Assembly: GCA_033725935.1 (NCBI GenBank)
Contig: MU867060.1
Location: 620,001-684,000 of the forward strand
DNA from: Cladorrhinum sp. PSN259
Taxonomy: Eukaryota > Ascomycota > Sordariomycetes > Sordariales > Podosporaceae
Direction: 5' to 3'
DNA: 64,000 nucleotides
Of the stretch, positions 36,419 to 47,999 are shown one piece after another (within the stretch, counting starts at the first letter, position 1; each line of letters begins with the position of its first letter). A program made the position numbers and the translations under genes. The notes beneath the pieces were generated by a model. That model had not been told where the DNA came from. It worked only from the letters and a program-made list of their open reading frames with translations, and searched no databases.

Positions 36419-38072
36419 TTACGTCGGGGTCATATAGGTACTCTGGAAGGGAATGAGAGTTTAGGACTCTCTCACATTACACATTGTTGAAGTCATGTCA
36501 CCGCTGAGACAAGTCCAAAGATGTTTTAGATCAATTACCTTATTGCAAAAACAGCTACGTCAATAGAGTTGGTGTCTGAGAAGCGACGGGATGACGGAAT
36601 AACTAAGGATAGGGAAATACGCTCGAGGAGAGAAAGCCGGAAGGGTAATAGGGGCGGCGCCGGGCTAAGTGCCATTTACTTCTTCGGTCGGCTCAATACT
36701 TGCAAGAGAACTTGTTAAATATCCATTGTATATCGTATATATCAATTAAACGCCAAATACAAGCAATGAGATATAAAATATGAACTGGGTTTGCACCAAG
36801 TACAGATGACGCTTGCTCTGTCAGTTCGACGAAATCGAAAGAAACAAGATAATTAAGAGAAAGCTTGGCCATATGGTATCCTGGCCAAGCCTTATCGGAA
36901 ATGTGCGGCTCCTTGACCAAATGCCGGCCCTAGCTGAATATCTATCTGGTTCTTGCGGAGTCTCGGCAGCGTGAGGTTATCCTGACATCTAACCAAAAAA
37001 AATACTCACTTTCAACATGTTTGCTTTCTGTTTCGAACCAACGCCTTCTTGAAACACTGTAATTTTCCTTGCATAGAAAAGGAATCACATCGCAGTCGAT
37101 GCTGACAGTTATGATTCGCAGCCCTGTTTGAAGGATCCGTATGCTCCGAACACATACGAACGGCAATTGGCTTGGGCCCGAGTCTTGGCTGGTGATGACG
37201 AGTCCTTCGGTGGACAAGAACCAAGAGGGAGGAGGTTTACGCCCCATAGTTGCGCGTTACGGTCTATTATAGGTACTTCTTGGATTCCGATTATGGGAAG
37301 TTGGTTTCATGATTGCCAATTCTAGATGGGAGACGAAAAAGAGCCCAGCATCAAATTTGCGACCAGAAATACGAACCATTATGAAACAACTTGATGTCAT
37401 TTGGGACATGGGCTACCAGTCCCGACCATCTCCGGAAAATTGGACCTAATGTAATATTTGTCGATAGAACTTGCAACCTAAATTTCCCGACTTTAACAAA
37501 TCGAGCGAGCTAGAACGGCAGGAAAAAGGAGTCGAGAACGGTCGAGACTCACAGTATTGATTTTTGTGGGAGAGCTGACTGTGCAAAACAGGGAACTAAA
37601 TTCCAAGTTAGTAGTAGCTCAAACAAGCCACATCACGGTCTATCACTATCAGCTTCGAGGAATCGTCCGAAAAGGGCATAACCGGTGGCCAACCAGACAG
37701 CTGAGCCGTTGACCCCTGAAGTCTCACCCCTGAGGGTTGACACACCCTGACATTCCACGCCATTTGCGCTATCACAATCTCGACTTTTATGTGCGTATGC
37801 GGGAGCGCTTATGGGAGCTGAAGATCCATCCCATCCGTAGTGTATGTATATGGTGATGATCGCCCTTAGAAAGACCGGCTTGGCCGGATGCAGCAACACG
37901 ATATGGGTCAAGTTGTCGGATTTGCCAGGCTTTGCGTTTGGAGCTTGCCAGTAAATTCTTGACACTTATTTTTTTTTTTCCTAATTTGTATTACCAAGCT
38001 CTCATTCAGAAGACATAGTCTCGCTCTTTTTGCTGTATATATTCTTTGCATTCATATCTCTGTGCAACGGCC

Positions 38073-39117
38073 ATGTTAGTGTCTCGGGCATCAAAGCCGG
38101 GCATCGTCCGGTGGGAGCTCCTGCTCCTGCTTGGTGTTGCCTCGATGCTGTTCATGACTTACATAGGGCTGCGAGATGGAACATCAGCGGTTTGTGGAGT
38201 GTTACTTACCTGCACTACCTTCATCAGACACTAACAATCTCTTGACATAGGAGCAAGAAGCCCTTCAAGCCTTCCAGGTCGAAGAGAAACAGTCCATGGG
38301 CGGAGCAACCGAAGTAGTTGTTGCAGATGCATCTCTTCCAGAGATCACGCCCACGCCCACTCCCTCTACACCCTCGCCAACTCCGACTCCAGCCCCAACA
38401 CTAGCAGAAACACCGAAACTCCTCACCGCGCTGCTCATCGAAACAACACCCTCACCACAACTGGTTCCTATCCTTCTGCATTTCGCTGCCGTTCTCGGCC
38501 CTCATTGGAACTTGTCCCTCTACACCTCAGCTGAAAGCTGGACAGAGCACCCAAAGTCAGCTCCCTTCCTCCGCCTGCTAGAAAGCGGACAACTCTCGGT
38601 CCGATACCTGCCACCGGACGTCCACTTCACCAACAGCGCCTCTGTCTCCAAGTTCTTGACCCAACCCTGGCTCTGGGAGCAACTGTACGATTCGCACCGC
38701 GTCCTCATGTTCCAACTCGACAGCATCATCTGCGCCAACTCTGACTTTACCGTCGATGATTTCCTCGAATGGGATTACATTGGCGCGCCAATCGACAGGA
38801 AGTATGGGCTGGGGTACAACGGTGGCCTTTCTCTGAGAAACCCAAAGTTGTTCTGGGAGATTGTCAAGCTGACCGGCGGGATGAACAAGACCGAGTTTGA
38901 GGACCAATGGTTCTTTCAGCAGGCGAGGAATATGGAGGCCGAGCATGGCATCAAGTTACCAGATCCTGAGACGGCAAAGAAGTTTAGCGTTGAGACGATT
39001 TATTATGAGCGACCGCTGGGATATCACCAGCCCCAGAGGTGGCAGAAGGCGAGAATGGCTGAGATTGAGTTGTGGTGTCCCGAGGTCAAGATGCTGATTG
39101 GGAGGAGGGCGACATAG
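38073..39117 (+). CDS. DUF5672 family type II membrane protein, glycosyltransferase-like (327 aa)
   Basis: The exons are 38073-38189 and 38251-39117; the intron is phase 0 between TSA and EQEALQ. The ATG at 38073 is the first in frame. Residues 14-33 (ELLLLLGVASMLFMTYIGL) form a single N-terminal membrane anchor. A Thr/Pro-rich stem follows (PTPTPSTPSPTPTPAP), as in Golgi glycosyltransferases. The lumenal domain has the DUF5672 hallmarks LLIETTPSPQLVPILLHFAAVLG, HRVLMFQLDSIICANS, FLEWDYIGAPID, GYNGGLSLRN and FEDQWFF. The LDS and EDQ motifs resemble the nucleotide-sugar and metal sites of GT-A enzymes. Activity and substrate are unknown. The expected location is the Golgi or ER membrane with the catalytic part in the lumen. 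Confidence 0.85.
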
Positions 39118-39396
39118 ACGTCACGTTGTGTTTTCTTGTGTGTAAACAATCTGCATTTTTATAGCGAGGCGTTCAGGCTGTTTCTCGGATGTAGAATGAG
39201 AAATCAATTCATTGTATAGTACTGTAAATTATTGGCCGGTCGGTAACTTTATACCGAGACCGCCGAGCTTCCAAGCATCCATCCCACTTCTCCAAAAAGT
39301 AACTGCGGCTAGTATTCCCCGCTGAAATTCTGCTCCCACCTTGCCTACCCAAGCACAACGTTTAATGGCGGTTGCTGCCATGCCTTGACAGAGACA
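39118..39396. promoter_or_regulatory. Short intergenic region with hairpin, upstream of IleRS gene
   Basis: These 279 bp hold the DUF5672 3' UTR and the IleRS promoter. An imperfect inverted repeat at about 39237-39262 (CGGTCGGTA...TACCGAGACCG) lies in the 3' UTR part. Confidence 0.45.
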
Positions 39397-42377
39397 ATGT
39401 CAAAGTCTTGGACGTCAACGTTACGGCTGCCCAAGAATAACTTCCAGTGAGATTTTACACGTTCTTCTTTTTCTTCAATTGGTAGAAAGACTCACGCGTT
39501 GCCGCATCGCACCCCCTCGCTCGCAGAACCCGTCCTCCACAAGGCCAAAAATGGGACAAGTATATACAACGATGCGCCGATGATTTTTACGCATGGCAGG
39601 CTGCCAATCGCGATGCCACGAGCGAGTTTATCCTTCATGATGGGCCTCCATACGCAAACGGCGAGCTCCACGCCGGCCACGCCCTGAACAAGATCCTCAA
39701 GGACATCATCATCCGCCACAAGGTCCAGCAAGGCCGCCGTGTTACGTATATACCGGGATGGGATTGCCATGGCCTGCCTATTGAGCTCAAGGCCGTTGGG
39801 ACTGCTGAGGGGAAGAAGATGTCTCCTGGGGCAATCCGTAAGGCTGCTAGGAAGCTTGCTTCCAAGGCGGTGCTCAACCAGATGAAGAGCTTTCGGTCGT
39901 ATGCTGTCATGGGTGACTGGGAGAAGCGTTGGACCACCATGGACAAGGATTTTGAGATCAAGCAACTGCGTCTGTTCCAACGGATGGTGAAGAAGGGCCT
40001 TATTTACCGCAAGTTCAAGCCCGTATACTGGTCACCATCCTCGGCCACGGCGTTGGCTGAGTCGGAGCTTGAGTACGAGGACAACCATATCTCGACGGCC
40101 GCTTGGGTCAAGTTCCCTCTGGTCAGTGATTTGAGCCATGTCCCGGGGTTGGAACACTGCAAGGGCCCAACATCCGCCGTCATCTGGACAACTACCCCAT
40201 GGACTCTTCCCGCAAACCAATTTCTTGCTGTTCGTGATGACCTGGAGTATGACATTGTAACACTCAAGGGACATGAAGGGTTCATAGTGGTCAAGAGGGT
40301 ACCAAAGACATGGGAGATTGAGAAGCATGGCACAATTCTTGGTTCTGAACTGAAGAAGTTTCAGTATATCCACCCTCTCCACAGAGATCTGCCTCCCAAA
40401 CCCATCATCCATGCCGCTTTCGTTAAAGATGATGCCGGCAGCGGTATTGTTCACTGCGCCCCAGCACATGGTTGGGATGACTATCTTGTCTGCCCTCCAG
40501 ACATCGAGGTCTCTGCCCCGATTGATAACGAAGGCTTATTTACGGATGCCGCCTATCCCGCTGATCCTACAAAGCTGAAGGGCATTTCTGTTCTCAGTGG
40601 CGGAAACCAGGCCGTAATGGATCTTCTCGGACCGGAACACATCATCCAAGCGGAAAAGTTCACACACACGTATCCATACGACTGGAGAACGAAGCAGCCC
40701 GTCATTATCAGAGCTACCGCCCAATGGTTCGCTAATGTCGGAAGCATCAAAGACCAAGCTATCTCGGCCCTGAAGGACGAGAAGGTGCGCTTCGTCCCAG
40801 AAAGCGGGTGGAACAGACTTCAAGCCTTTGTCAAAGGCCGCAGTGAATGGTGCATCTCGCGTCAGAGAGCTTGGGGTGTGCCAATCCCGGCTTTGTACGA
40901 TTCCAATGGCGAGGCAGTCATGACGGAAGAGTCCCTCAACCACATCATCTCTGTCGTCCAAGAACGAGGTATTGACGCCTGGTGGAACGATGACGCCAAC
41001 AATCAAGCCTGGGTCCCCGAGTCACTGCGTGGCAAGGGTGAATACACTCGGGGTCGGGACACGATGGACGTCTGGTTCGACAGCGGAAGCAGTTGGACTC
41101 AGACAGAGAAACAAGCAGATGTCTACCTCGAAGGCACAGATCAACATCGCGGATGGTTCCAGTCTTCCCTGCTCACTCGTGTTGCTGCCATGACCAACGA
41201 GAACACTTCGGCTTCTACTACCAACACCCTCGGACTCTCGCCTTTCAAGACACTCATCACTCATGGATTCACTCTCGACAAGGACGGCAAGAAGATGTCA
41301 AAATCACTTGGTAACGTCATCTCGGCTGATCAAGTCATGGATGGTTCTTTGCTCCCGGATATCAAGATAAAAAAGAAGGTCAAAGCAGGTGTCAAGGAAG
41401 CTCTTGGTCCTGATGCTCTCCGTCTCTGGGTCGCCGGTGGTGACTACACTGGTGATGTCATTCTAGGCGAGAATGTTCTCAGCACAGTTCACCAGGTTCT
41501 TACCAAGTACCGCACAATCATCCGCATGATTCTCGGTAACATGCACGCCTCTGCACGAACCTCACCCTTGACTACCGCTGATCACATCGCCCTCATGCAA
41601 TTACAGGACTGTATGGACGAAGTAGGAAAATATTACGATAACTACGAATTCAACAAGGCATTTGCAAGAATCAACAAATGGCTAACTAATGACTTTTCGG
41701 CGCTCTACTTGGAAGCAGCAAAGGATAGACTATACTGCGGTGATGGTGGTGGAGTCTTGGAACCAATCTTTATGGGATTTCTGAGGATGATTGCGCCGAT
41801 GACTCCTGTGCTTGTTGAGGAAGCCTGGGAAGCGTTGCCCAAGTGGATGGCTGAGGATACTGAACTGGTTCACCCCTTGAAGCAGTTGTATGGTGCTCCC
41901 TTCTTTGATAGAGAGTTGAAGCTTGATATGGATCAGCTTAGAAGGGATTTGCCGGCTCTGATGGCTGTCCATAAGGCTATCAAGACTGCGTCGGAGAATG
42001 CCAGGACTGATAAGGTTTTGGGGTCTTCGTTGCAGTGCAGGGTTGTGTTGGAAGTTCCTGGGCCGGAGATGGTGGGCATCTTGGAGAGGTATGGAGAGGG
42101 CGAGCTGGCTGATTTATTTGTGTTGTCTTCTTTTGAAGTTGTTGAAGGAAACGAGGCAGTCGTTGGAGAGGGTGAGGAATGGAAGTACTCGGTTGATGTG
42201 GCGGGTATTGAGGGTGGTGTTCTTCATGTGCTTCCCCCAAAGGATCATAAGTGCCCCAGATGTTGGAAGTATACGGCTCCTGTTGAGGAGGAGCTGTGTG
42301 GGAGGTGTGAGGATGCTGTGAAGGAGTTTGAGGTGGCGAAGGAGGAAGTTGAGCAGCAGGTTGCTGCTGCTGAGTGA
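39397..42377 (+). CDS. ISM1: Isoleucyl-tRNA synthetase, mitochondrial (966 aa)
   Basis: The enzyme charges mitochondrial tRNA-Ile. The exons are 39397-39446 and 39527-42377. The start MSKSWTSTLRLPKNNFQ is rich in basic and hydroxylated residues and lacks acids, as a mitochondrial presequence should. The intron donor is CA|GTGAGA; only the acceptor at CTCGCAG (ending 39526) restores the frame that leads into WDKYIQRCADDFYAW. The class I motifs are HAGH at 65-68 (a variant of HIGH) and KMSKS at 606-610. Between them lies the CP1 editing domain (TTTPWTLPANQ, PAHGWDDY). The anticodon-binding region is followed by a C-terminal zinc finger with C926, C929, C941 and C944 (CPRCWKY, LCGRC), as in bacterial-type IleRS. 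Bacterial-type features and a single copy here support the organellar rather than the cytosolic enzyme. Confidence 0.93.
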
Positions 42378-43206
42378 ATTGTATGATAGATGTTACAGTG
42401 TACGAAAATCATATTCTACTCCGCCGTGGGAATTTGAGTATTGATATCACATTGAATTTACCATATCAAATTATTACACCTTGTTTGCCGCTCCTGAATC
42501 ACGGAAAGCTAGCTATCGAAACACGAGCCAATTCCCATGACTACCGTTCATCACCGTCATCGCTGGGATGGACCATGAGCAAGCAAGCCTCCCGCATGTC
42601 AAGAATTTCAAAATAAAAAAATCCATACAGTATCTCACGCGACAAAATTGGCCCCAAGCCATCTTTGAGAATTCCTGAATCTACGTAGTTTGGCAAACTA
42701 TCAGACTTCCAGACTTCTAGACTTCTAGACTTCTAGACAAACACCGAAACCATCATCATCATCGATTGCCAAAACAAACAAACTTTTTCAAGTAATGGCC
42801 ATCACCATCATATTCGTTCATAACCCCGGAATAACCTACTCAATTACTACTACTACTACTACTCCCAAGATATTATTCTTATTCGGTCATCAAGCTGCAA
42901 CTGTAAGTTCAACTATAACTGCAAGCTGCTGGTGCGGGTGCCGCAACGGCGTGGAGGGCGCAGAGGGGGGTGAGCTACACAGGAAGAGATCTAAACCAGA
43001 TCCACGGGCAAGAAATAACAGAGTATCATCAAGTAAGTACGAGTCCGGTGTATTTTGTACTGTATTCCTCTTCAATAAATAGATCATAGAATAATTACTA
43101 AATTTAGCTATAAAAACAACTTTCAAAAAAAAAAAAAAAAAAAAAGTAACACCCTAAAAACAAACAAACATCATCCTTCCACATCAATCACTTCACACCA
43201 TCTACC
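42378..43206. other. Convergent 3' region with simple repeats
   Basis: These 829 bp lie between the ends of the IleRS gene (+) and the SPRY gene (-). They include a 9-bp tandem repeat at 42702-42738, a (TAC)n run at about 42846-42864 and an A run at about 43127-43145. A 95-codon frame from 42795 has no coding signature. Confidence 0.55.
42702..42738. repeat. 9-bp tandem repeat, about four copies
   Basis: AGACTTCTA (first unit AGACTTCCA) is repeated head to tail in the convergent 3' region. Confidence 0.85.
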
Positions 43207-44688
43207 CTACCCACTCTTAACATACCCCCCAGGGAGAAAGGCCCACTCCTCAGGTCTCAACCATATATCAACTTCCAACCCGCCAAAAGTCCCCACAGCA
43301 CAGCTCAAATCATGATACCCTTCCAACCCAGTAACTGGCAAATCACCCTCAGCATCAGTCTCCTCATGCAAGTTCCATCTGCCAGATTCTAACCCGTTCC
43401 TCGTGAAAAACACTTCAGTCTCTATCCTGCCCGCAACATTCGTAAACGTCATTCCAATACCATACCTCTCCCTCAATCGAAACGGTGACGTGAAAGTTTT
43501 GCCTCCCCAGCGGTCGTTAATAAACTTGTGTCCGTCGTCCCCGTGCACAGCCAATGAACCTCTATGCCATCCTGGTTGCCGGAAGGAAGGGTAAGGCAGT
43601 GCAGCGAACCCCAAAGATAAAGTAATTTCCGGCGTGGAAGATTTCAAGGGAGACACCTCAAAGTATACCGTTCTGGACTGCGGGTTTGTTGGTGGAAGGG
43701 GCGAATGAAGGGGGACAGAGTACAAGGGAGGGTAAGCAATGATACAAGAATCGGGCGAGTTCTTGCGTGTCGAAACGGCCCAATGACCCGGAGAAACATA
43801 TTTGAGGGTTCCCTGGAAGGCCATAGGTTCCATCAGTCGTGGGTTATGCGCTTGAAGAGCGGAAATGGTGGCGGGATCCAGATTCGTAGGAGGGGAAAGA
43901 GGATGTTGTATGCACCATGCTTCGCCTGCTTCCGCTTCCTGTTCGGTCGCGTTCGTCGCCGGTGATCTGTCGAATCCCGAGAAGAAGGATGGCGGAGGGG
44001 GGAATAGGGATGTATCGGGGACGAGTGTTTCCCATTCGTGTTTGGGTTTTGAGGAGGAGAAAGCTGGAGGAGGATTGCCTGGTGGTGGTGCGGTGTAGTC
44101 GTGAGAAGGTGGTGGGCCGGGAGGAGGAGCGTAGTCATCGTTGCTGCTGTGGTTGTTGAAGAAGGGATTGTTGCTCTTTGAAGGAGGAGGTCCGGGAGGG
44201 GGAGCATAATCGTTGGCAGAATGCGAAGGGGGAGGACCGGGAGGAGGCGCAAAGTCGTCGGCTCTGTTGGAGCTCACCGGCCGATGGGAATGAGGAGGTC
44301 CCGGAGGGGGAGCATAATCTTTGGCAGAATGCGAAGGGGGAGGACCGGGAGGGGGCGCAAAGTCGTTGTTGTTATTGCTGGCCATGAGTTCTGCGGGTGG
44401 ATTATCGGGGAGTTCGGCAATGAATTGCTGCTGTGGAGGTTGCTGTTGCTGTTGATGTTGCTGTTGATGTTGCTGTTGATGTTGATGTTGCTGTTGATGT
44501 TGCTGTTGATGTTGATGTTGCTGGTGGTGAGCGGGCTGGTTATAATGTGGTGTCTGGGTCTGGTATGACGAAGGCAGACTTGCTCTCTTCGGCTCGGGTG
44601 CATATGTGGGCTGTTGAGGGGCTGAACCTGGCGCAGGCCGTGGGGGTTCCTCGTCATAGAGGTTCTTTGTTTTGCTGCCGAAACACAT
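43207..44688 (-). CDS. SPRY-domain protein with polyGln/His and Pro-Gly repeats (493 aa)
   Basis: A single exon starts at MCFGSKTKN. The very N-terminal MCFGS could be palmitoylated; this is inferred. Residues ~50-90 are a Gln/His tract made of QQH and QHQ units. Residues ~105-215 hold five copies of a repeat of the form (D/N)(F/Y)APPPGPPPSH(S), with spacers. A SPRY-like domain occupies about 290-490: TLKYVSPGHWAVSTRKN, TVYFEVSPLKSSTPEITLSLGFA, GWHRGSLAVHGDDGHKFIND, RYGIGMTFTN and TEVFFTRNG. This combination is found in fungal proteins that resemble the ubiquitin-ligase adaptor Ssh4, but no transmembrane segment or PPxY motif is obvious, so that role is uncertain. SPRY domains bind protein partners. 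The repeat part is expected to vary in length between strains. Confidence 0.85.
   Translation of the reverse strand: MCFGSKTKNLYDEEPPRPAPGSAPQQPTYAPEPKRASLPSSYQTQTPHYNQPAHHQQHQHQQQHQQQHQHQQQHQQQHQQQQQPPQQQFIAELPDNPPAELMASNNNNDFAPPPGPPPSHSAKDYAPPPGPPHSHRPVSSNRADDFAPPPGPPPSHSANDYAPPPGPPPSKSNNPFFNNHSSNDDYAPPPGPPPSHDYTAPPPGNPPPAFSSSKPKHEWETLVPDTSLFPPPPSFFSGFDRSPATNATEQEAEAGEAWCIQHPLSPPTNLDPATISALQAHNPRLMEPMAFQGTLKYVSPGHWAVSTRKNSPDSCIIAYPPLYSVPLHSPLPPTNPQSRTVYFEVSPLKSSTPEITLSLGFAALPYPSFRQPGWHRGSLAVHGDDGHKFINDRWGGKTFTSPFRLRERYGIGMTFTNVAGRIETEVFFTRNGLESGRWNLHEETDAEGDLPVTGLEGYHDLSCAVGTFGGLEVDIWLRPEEWAFLPGGYVKSG
44426..44526. repeat. Imperfect CAG/CAT triplet tract inside the SPRY gene
   Basis: The tract is made of TTG/CTG/ATG triplets on the plus strand and encodes the Gln/His run of the SPRY protein. 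Higher-order units of CAGCAACATCAA type recur several times. Confidence 0.8.
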
Positions 44689-45469
44689 GATTGCTGTGTG
44701 TTGTTTGGGAAGAAAACGAAGTTCGTTTGCGAAAAGAAGTCGTGGGTTGAGAGAAGTCCCTTAAAATTAACTTCTTGTATCTCACACTAAAACCCTGGGC
44801 CACTTGGTTTAGCTCAATTGTCGCTGTCGTGTATCACAGGAGACGCCAAGGTTCCGTCAATTGCCTTTCTTCAAGTCGGAGTATTTGTCTCTCATATATT
44901 TCGTTTCCTTTCTTTATCAGATGACAGGCAAAACCTGACGCAACGCACTGGGAAACTGGAGACATTATAGGCTGTGAAGGACCGCCAAGAGACGCTACTC
45001 TAAACTCTCCATCTCCGCAACCGAGCTGTTTTAGTGGCATCTGTGGAGAAATCTTGCTGCGCCCAGTGGATGACGTTTAGAGACGGGGAGCCCAGAGAAC
45101 CGTGCGGTAGCGTATTCTGAAGCAAATACGGTGACATGAGCGCCACCTTCATCGAGGTAACACATGCCACACCCATACCATGAAGGTAAATCTGCAAAAT
45201 CGCAGGTATGCGTCAGCTATTGAACGCACCTGTGCGCCCCTGGAACCACCAACCTCACACAAGTCAGGACAGTGATACAAATAAAATGTCAGACGAGAAA
45301 GATGTCTCTTAAATTCACTCAGAAATCCACATTAATCAAACTACCCTCTGTGAAATGTCCCGTTCAAACACGGTAACGTATGCGTAGTCCCAGTTACCAC
45401 GCAAGCTTGCCATTAAACTCCCTCGACGCCACTCAACCGAGAAGCCCATATTATTGTGTATCCCATCCC
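44689..45469. other. Intergenic region, 781 bp, no gene seen
   Basis: This is the promoter of the SPRY gene and the 3' UTR of the Ca2+/H+ exchanger, both on the minus strand. Nothing else is recognised. Confidence 0.5.
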
Positions 45470-47999
45470 TTAGCACTCCAAGCAATCCTGGGTCTTGGGA
45501 TAGAAAGCAGCCACGACGCCAATGATGACATACGTAGCCATCAAAAGTGCGCCCTCCAGATAATTGCTCCTTCCATCAAGCACCAAGAAATTAACAATAA
45601 ACGCTGACACAAACAGGCATACCGTTTCAAACAGCGTAAAGTAGAGCGTCATGTTGCGGTCCATGGCCCATCCAATAATCACAACCAAAGGTGTGACGAA
45701 CAACGCAATCTGGATAGAACTGCCAACAGCCACGCCAATGGCCAGGTCCATCTTGTTCTTCATGGCAACGGTGATAGCGGTGACGTGCTCGGCTGCGTTA
45801 CCGACGATGGGAAGGATAATGAGACCAATGAACTCCTCGCGGATGTTGCTTGTTTCTACCAGACCATTGATGGAATCCACCATGAACTCGGCGCAAACTG
45901 CCACCAATGCGGTCGAGACTAGAAGTAAAATGATAGCTTCCTTGCGAGACAGTTCCTGAGTCTCTTTCACGGCTTCGGCGACGGCACCGGTGGGCAAAGT
46001 GGCCAAAGGAACCTCGGAGCGCCCCGCAGCACTAGGAGAACGCTGATACTGGCTCAACCGACCGGGAAGAGAGTTTGTCCTGCGAATGCCATAACGAACA
46101 CGAGGAACGGAACCGGTGGGAACGGGTCCAGCGTTGGCGGCATCCGAAGGGTTCGTGAATACCGGCGGAGCAAGGTTGCGAGTCAACGGGCGGATGGATC
46201 CTCGAAGACCCTGGAACGGGCTAGATCGGGTTTGCGTCACCGCAGCCATGCCATCCTGATCGGGCTGTGTGTTCGGTACCGCAAAGTCGACTCTCCGTGG
46301 TTCTCCAGATGATGCTGCCTGAGTAGATCCAGCGGCGGTGTTCTCATCAATGGTCTCATCACGGTCGTGTTTTCGTTTATGCTTGTCCTTGCGCTGCTTT
46401 TTCGACCGATGATGACGATGCCGCTTCTTGTGACGGTCCCCTTTTTCTTCCTCGACGGCCTCTTCAGATCCATCGGATACTGAGTTACTGGGTTTACCAA
46501 TACGAGGGCGGGACGATGACTCTTCCGTTGGATGCTCCTCTCCAGTGCCAAAAGAAGGGGTTCGGGTAGCCGCGTCCTCACTGGCGTGCTCAGAGACGCT
46601 GGACTTTCTTCGGCGACGAATCGCGCGCTTAACTCTCTTGCGAACGGTCTCCCGCGAGTGATCAGAGTCAGAGGACGAGTCGGAGCTGCTAGATGAGCTG
46701 TCGTCAGAGCTCGAAGAGTCTAGCCAGTTGGCTACGGGTCCGGGGGTTGATTCCTCGTCAATGATGTGCTGCGGGGTTGACTGGTACATGTACGGGTGTG
46801 AAACGAGTTGGAATACCAGGTAGATGATGTAGACGATAAGAAGGATCTACTCTCATTAGTTTCTGTCAACATAGAACCAGGATAAAGGGTGCTCACAATA
46901 CTCGTGCCACGGCTGATCTTGAGCGACTCCTCATTGGCCTTGTCGTTGTCACGGAATGAGGCATGGAATGCAGTCGGGAGAACAAGGCTGATAACGCTCA
47001 AACTCAGCAGACAAGCGCTCATCTGCGTGACCGTGCTATTGTAAATTTGCTCGCGGAAATAGAGGCCGCCGAGGAAGAACGACATTCCTAGAATCAGAAG
47101 CAAATTGGCCAAGATAGAGCCAAGAAGCGAGGCCTGGACGATGCGAATCTCATTCTTTACAAGAGCAATGCTGTTGAGAAGGTCAGTAATCTGGATGTAC
47201 GGGAATAGGTTTCACCAAATTGGCTGAATGATGTGGGACTCGATTGAACTGATAGTATCCCCCAAAGGAGCTTCTCAATATTTCTAGTCTTGATCACGAT
47301 ACCAAGGTTTACATACATGCTGTAAGAATGTTAGCTTTTGATCTTGTTTATGCCAGAGGACAAAGCAAAAACTGGGGCTTACAAGATGATCAACTCTACG
47401 GCGTTGCCAAATGTCACATTCAGCAGAGCGCCCAATGAATCTCCAAGTTTGTGAGCTACGGTTTCGGTAGCGAAGCTGAGGAGACCAGCTAGCGGAACAA
47501 TGGCCACGGCGTTCATTGCGAATACCACAGCAGGTGGACAGCCATGGATTTGCTTGACAGCAATGCCGACGGGCACGAAGACAAGTAGCCAATTTACAAC
47601 GGAATGGCGCAAGACGAGATTTACTCTCTGCCAGATCCTAGCAATAATGTTTTTCTTTTCTTCGGTTTCTCCCTTTTCGGCATCACCGCCTACGACAGAC
47701 CCCGACTCCGGAGCCTGCGGTGTATTGGCCGGCTGTTTACTTGTGCCATCCTCTGGTTCAAAATTGGATGTGGGCTGGGCAATGGTGATGCCGTCAAGGC
47801 TGGCAAGCCCGCTAGACATTGCAGGTGTGGCATCATGGCTGCTGGAAGGGAAGGGCTCGAGTTTTTGCGATGGATTGCTTATCGGCAGCGACTCTGAATC
47901 GTGTCCTTTTGAGGATTGGCCGCCGCCATTCGCTTTGGTGTTTACCCACGAGCGGATGCGTTCGGTGTACTTGGGGGCGTTAGGTATAGGTTCCTTCAT
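45470..47999 (-). CDS. VCX1: Vacuolar Ca2+/H+ exchanger (CAX/Vcx1 family), 755 aa
   Basis: CAX exchangers load calcium into the vacuole in exchange for protons. The exons are 47999-47383, 47170-46897 and 46846-45470, 756 codons with the stop; the ATG before KEPIPNAPKY is the first in frame. The first ~125 residues are a cytosolic tail. The membrane part shows both alpha repeats of the family: LNVTFGNAVELIIFIALVKN (restored by the first intron) and IVGNAAEHVTAITVAMKN, with the acidic residue of each GNAxE motif in place, plus IGVAVGSSIQIALFV. Between the halves, from about residue 320 to 585, lies a hydrophilic insert with an acidic Ser/Asp run and a Lys/Arg/His-rich run (HKKRHRHHRSKKQRK). The membrane core is complete. 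The insert makes the protein much larger than yeast Vcx1 (411 residues) and is likely a regulatory loop. Confidence 0.92.

Larger units (their letters stand above)
34942..38072. other. Intergenic region, 3.1 kb, AT-richer, no gene seen
   Basis: This holds the 3' UTR of SAM37 and the promoter of the DUF5672 gene. It includes a 16-bp palindrome at 35270-35285 and three related copies of a short motif at 35343, 35914 and 36398. Small frames at 37.13-37.32 kb (+) and 37.63-37.97 kb (-) have no recognised domain. It is more AT-rich than its surroundings and may contain decayed repeat DNA. Confidence 0.45.

Noticed and set aside
37128..37322. Possible gene relic (LKDPYAPNTYERQLAW... frame)
   Set aside because: It reads like protein but is only 65 codons, has no recognised relative and no splice-linked continuation.
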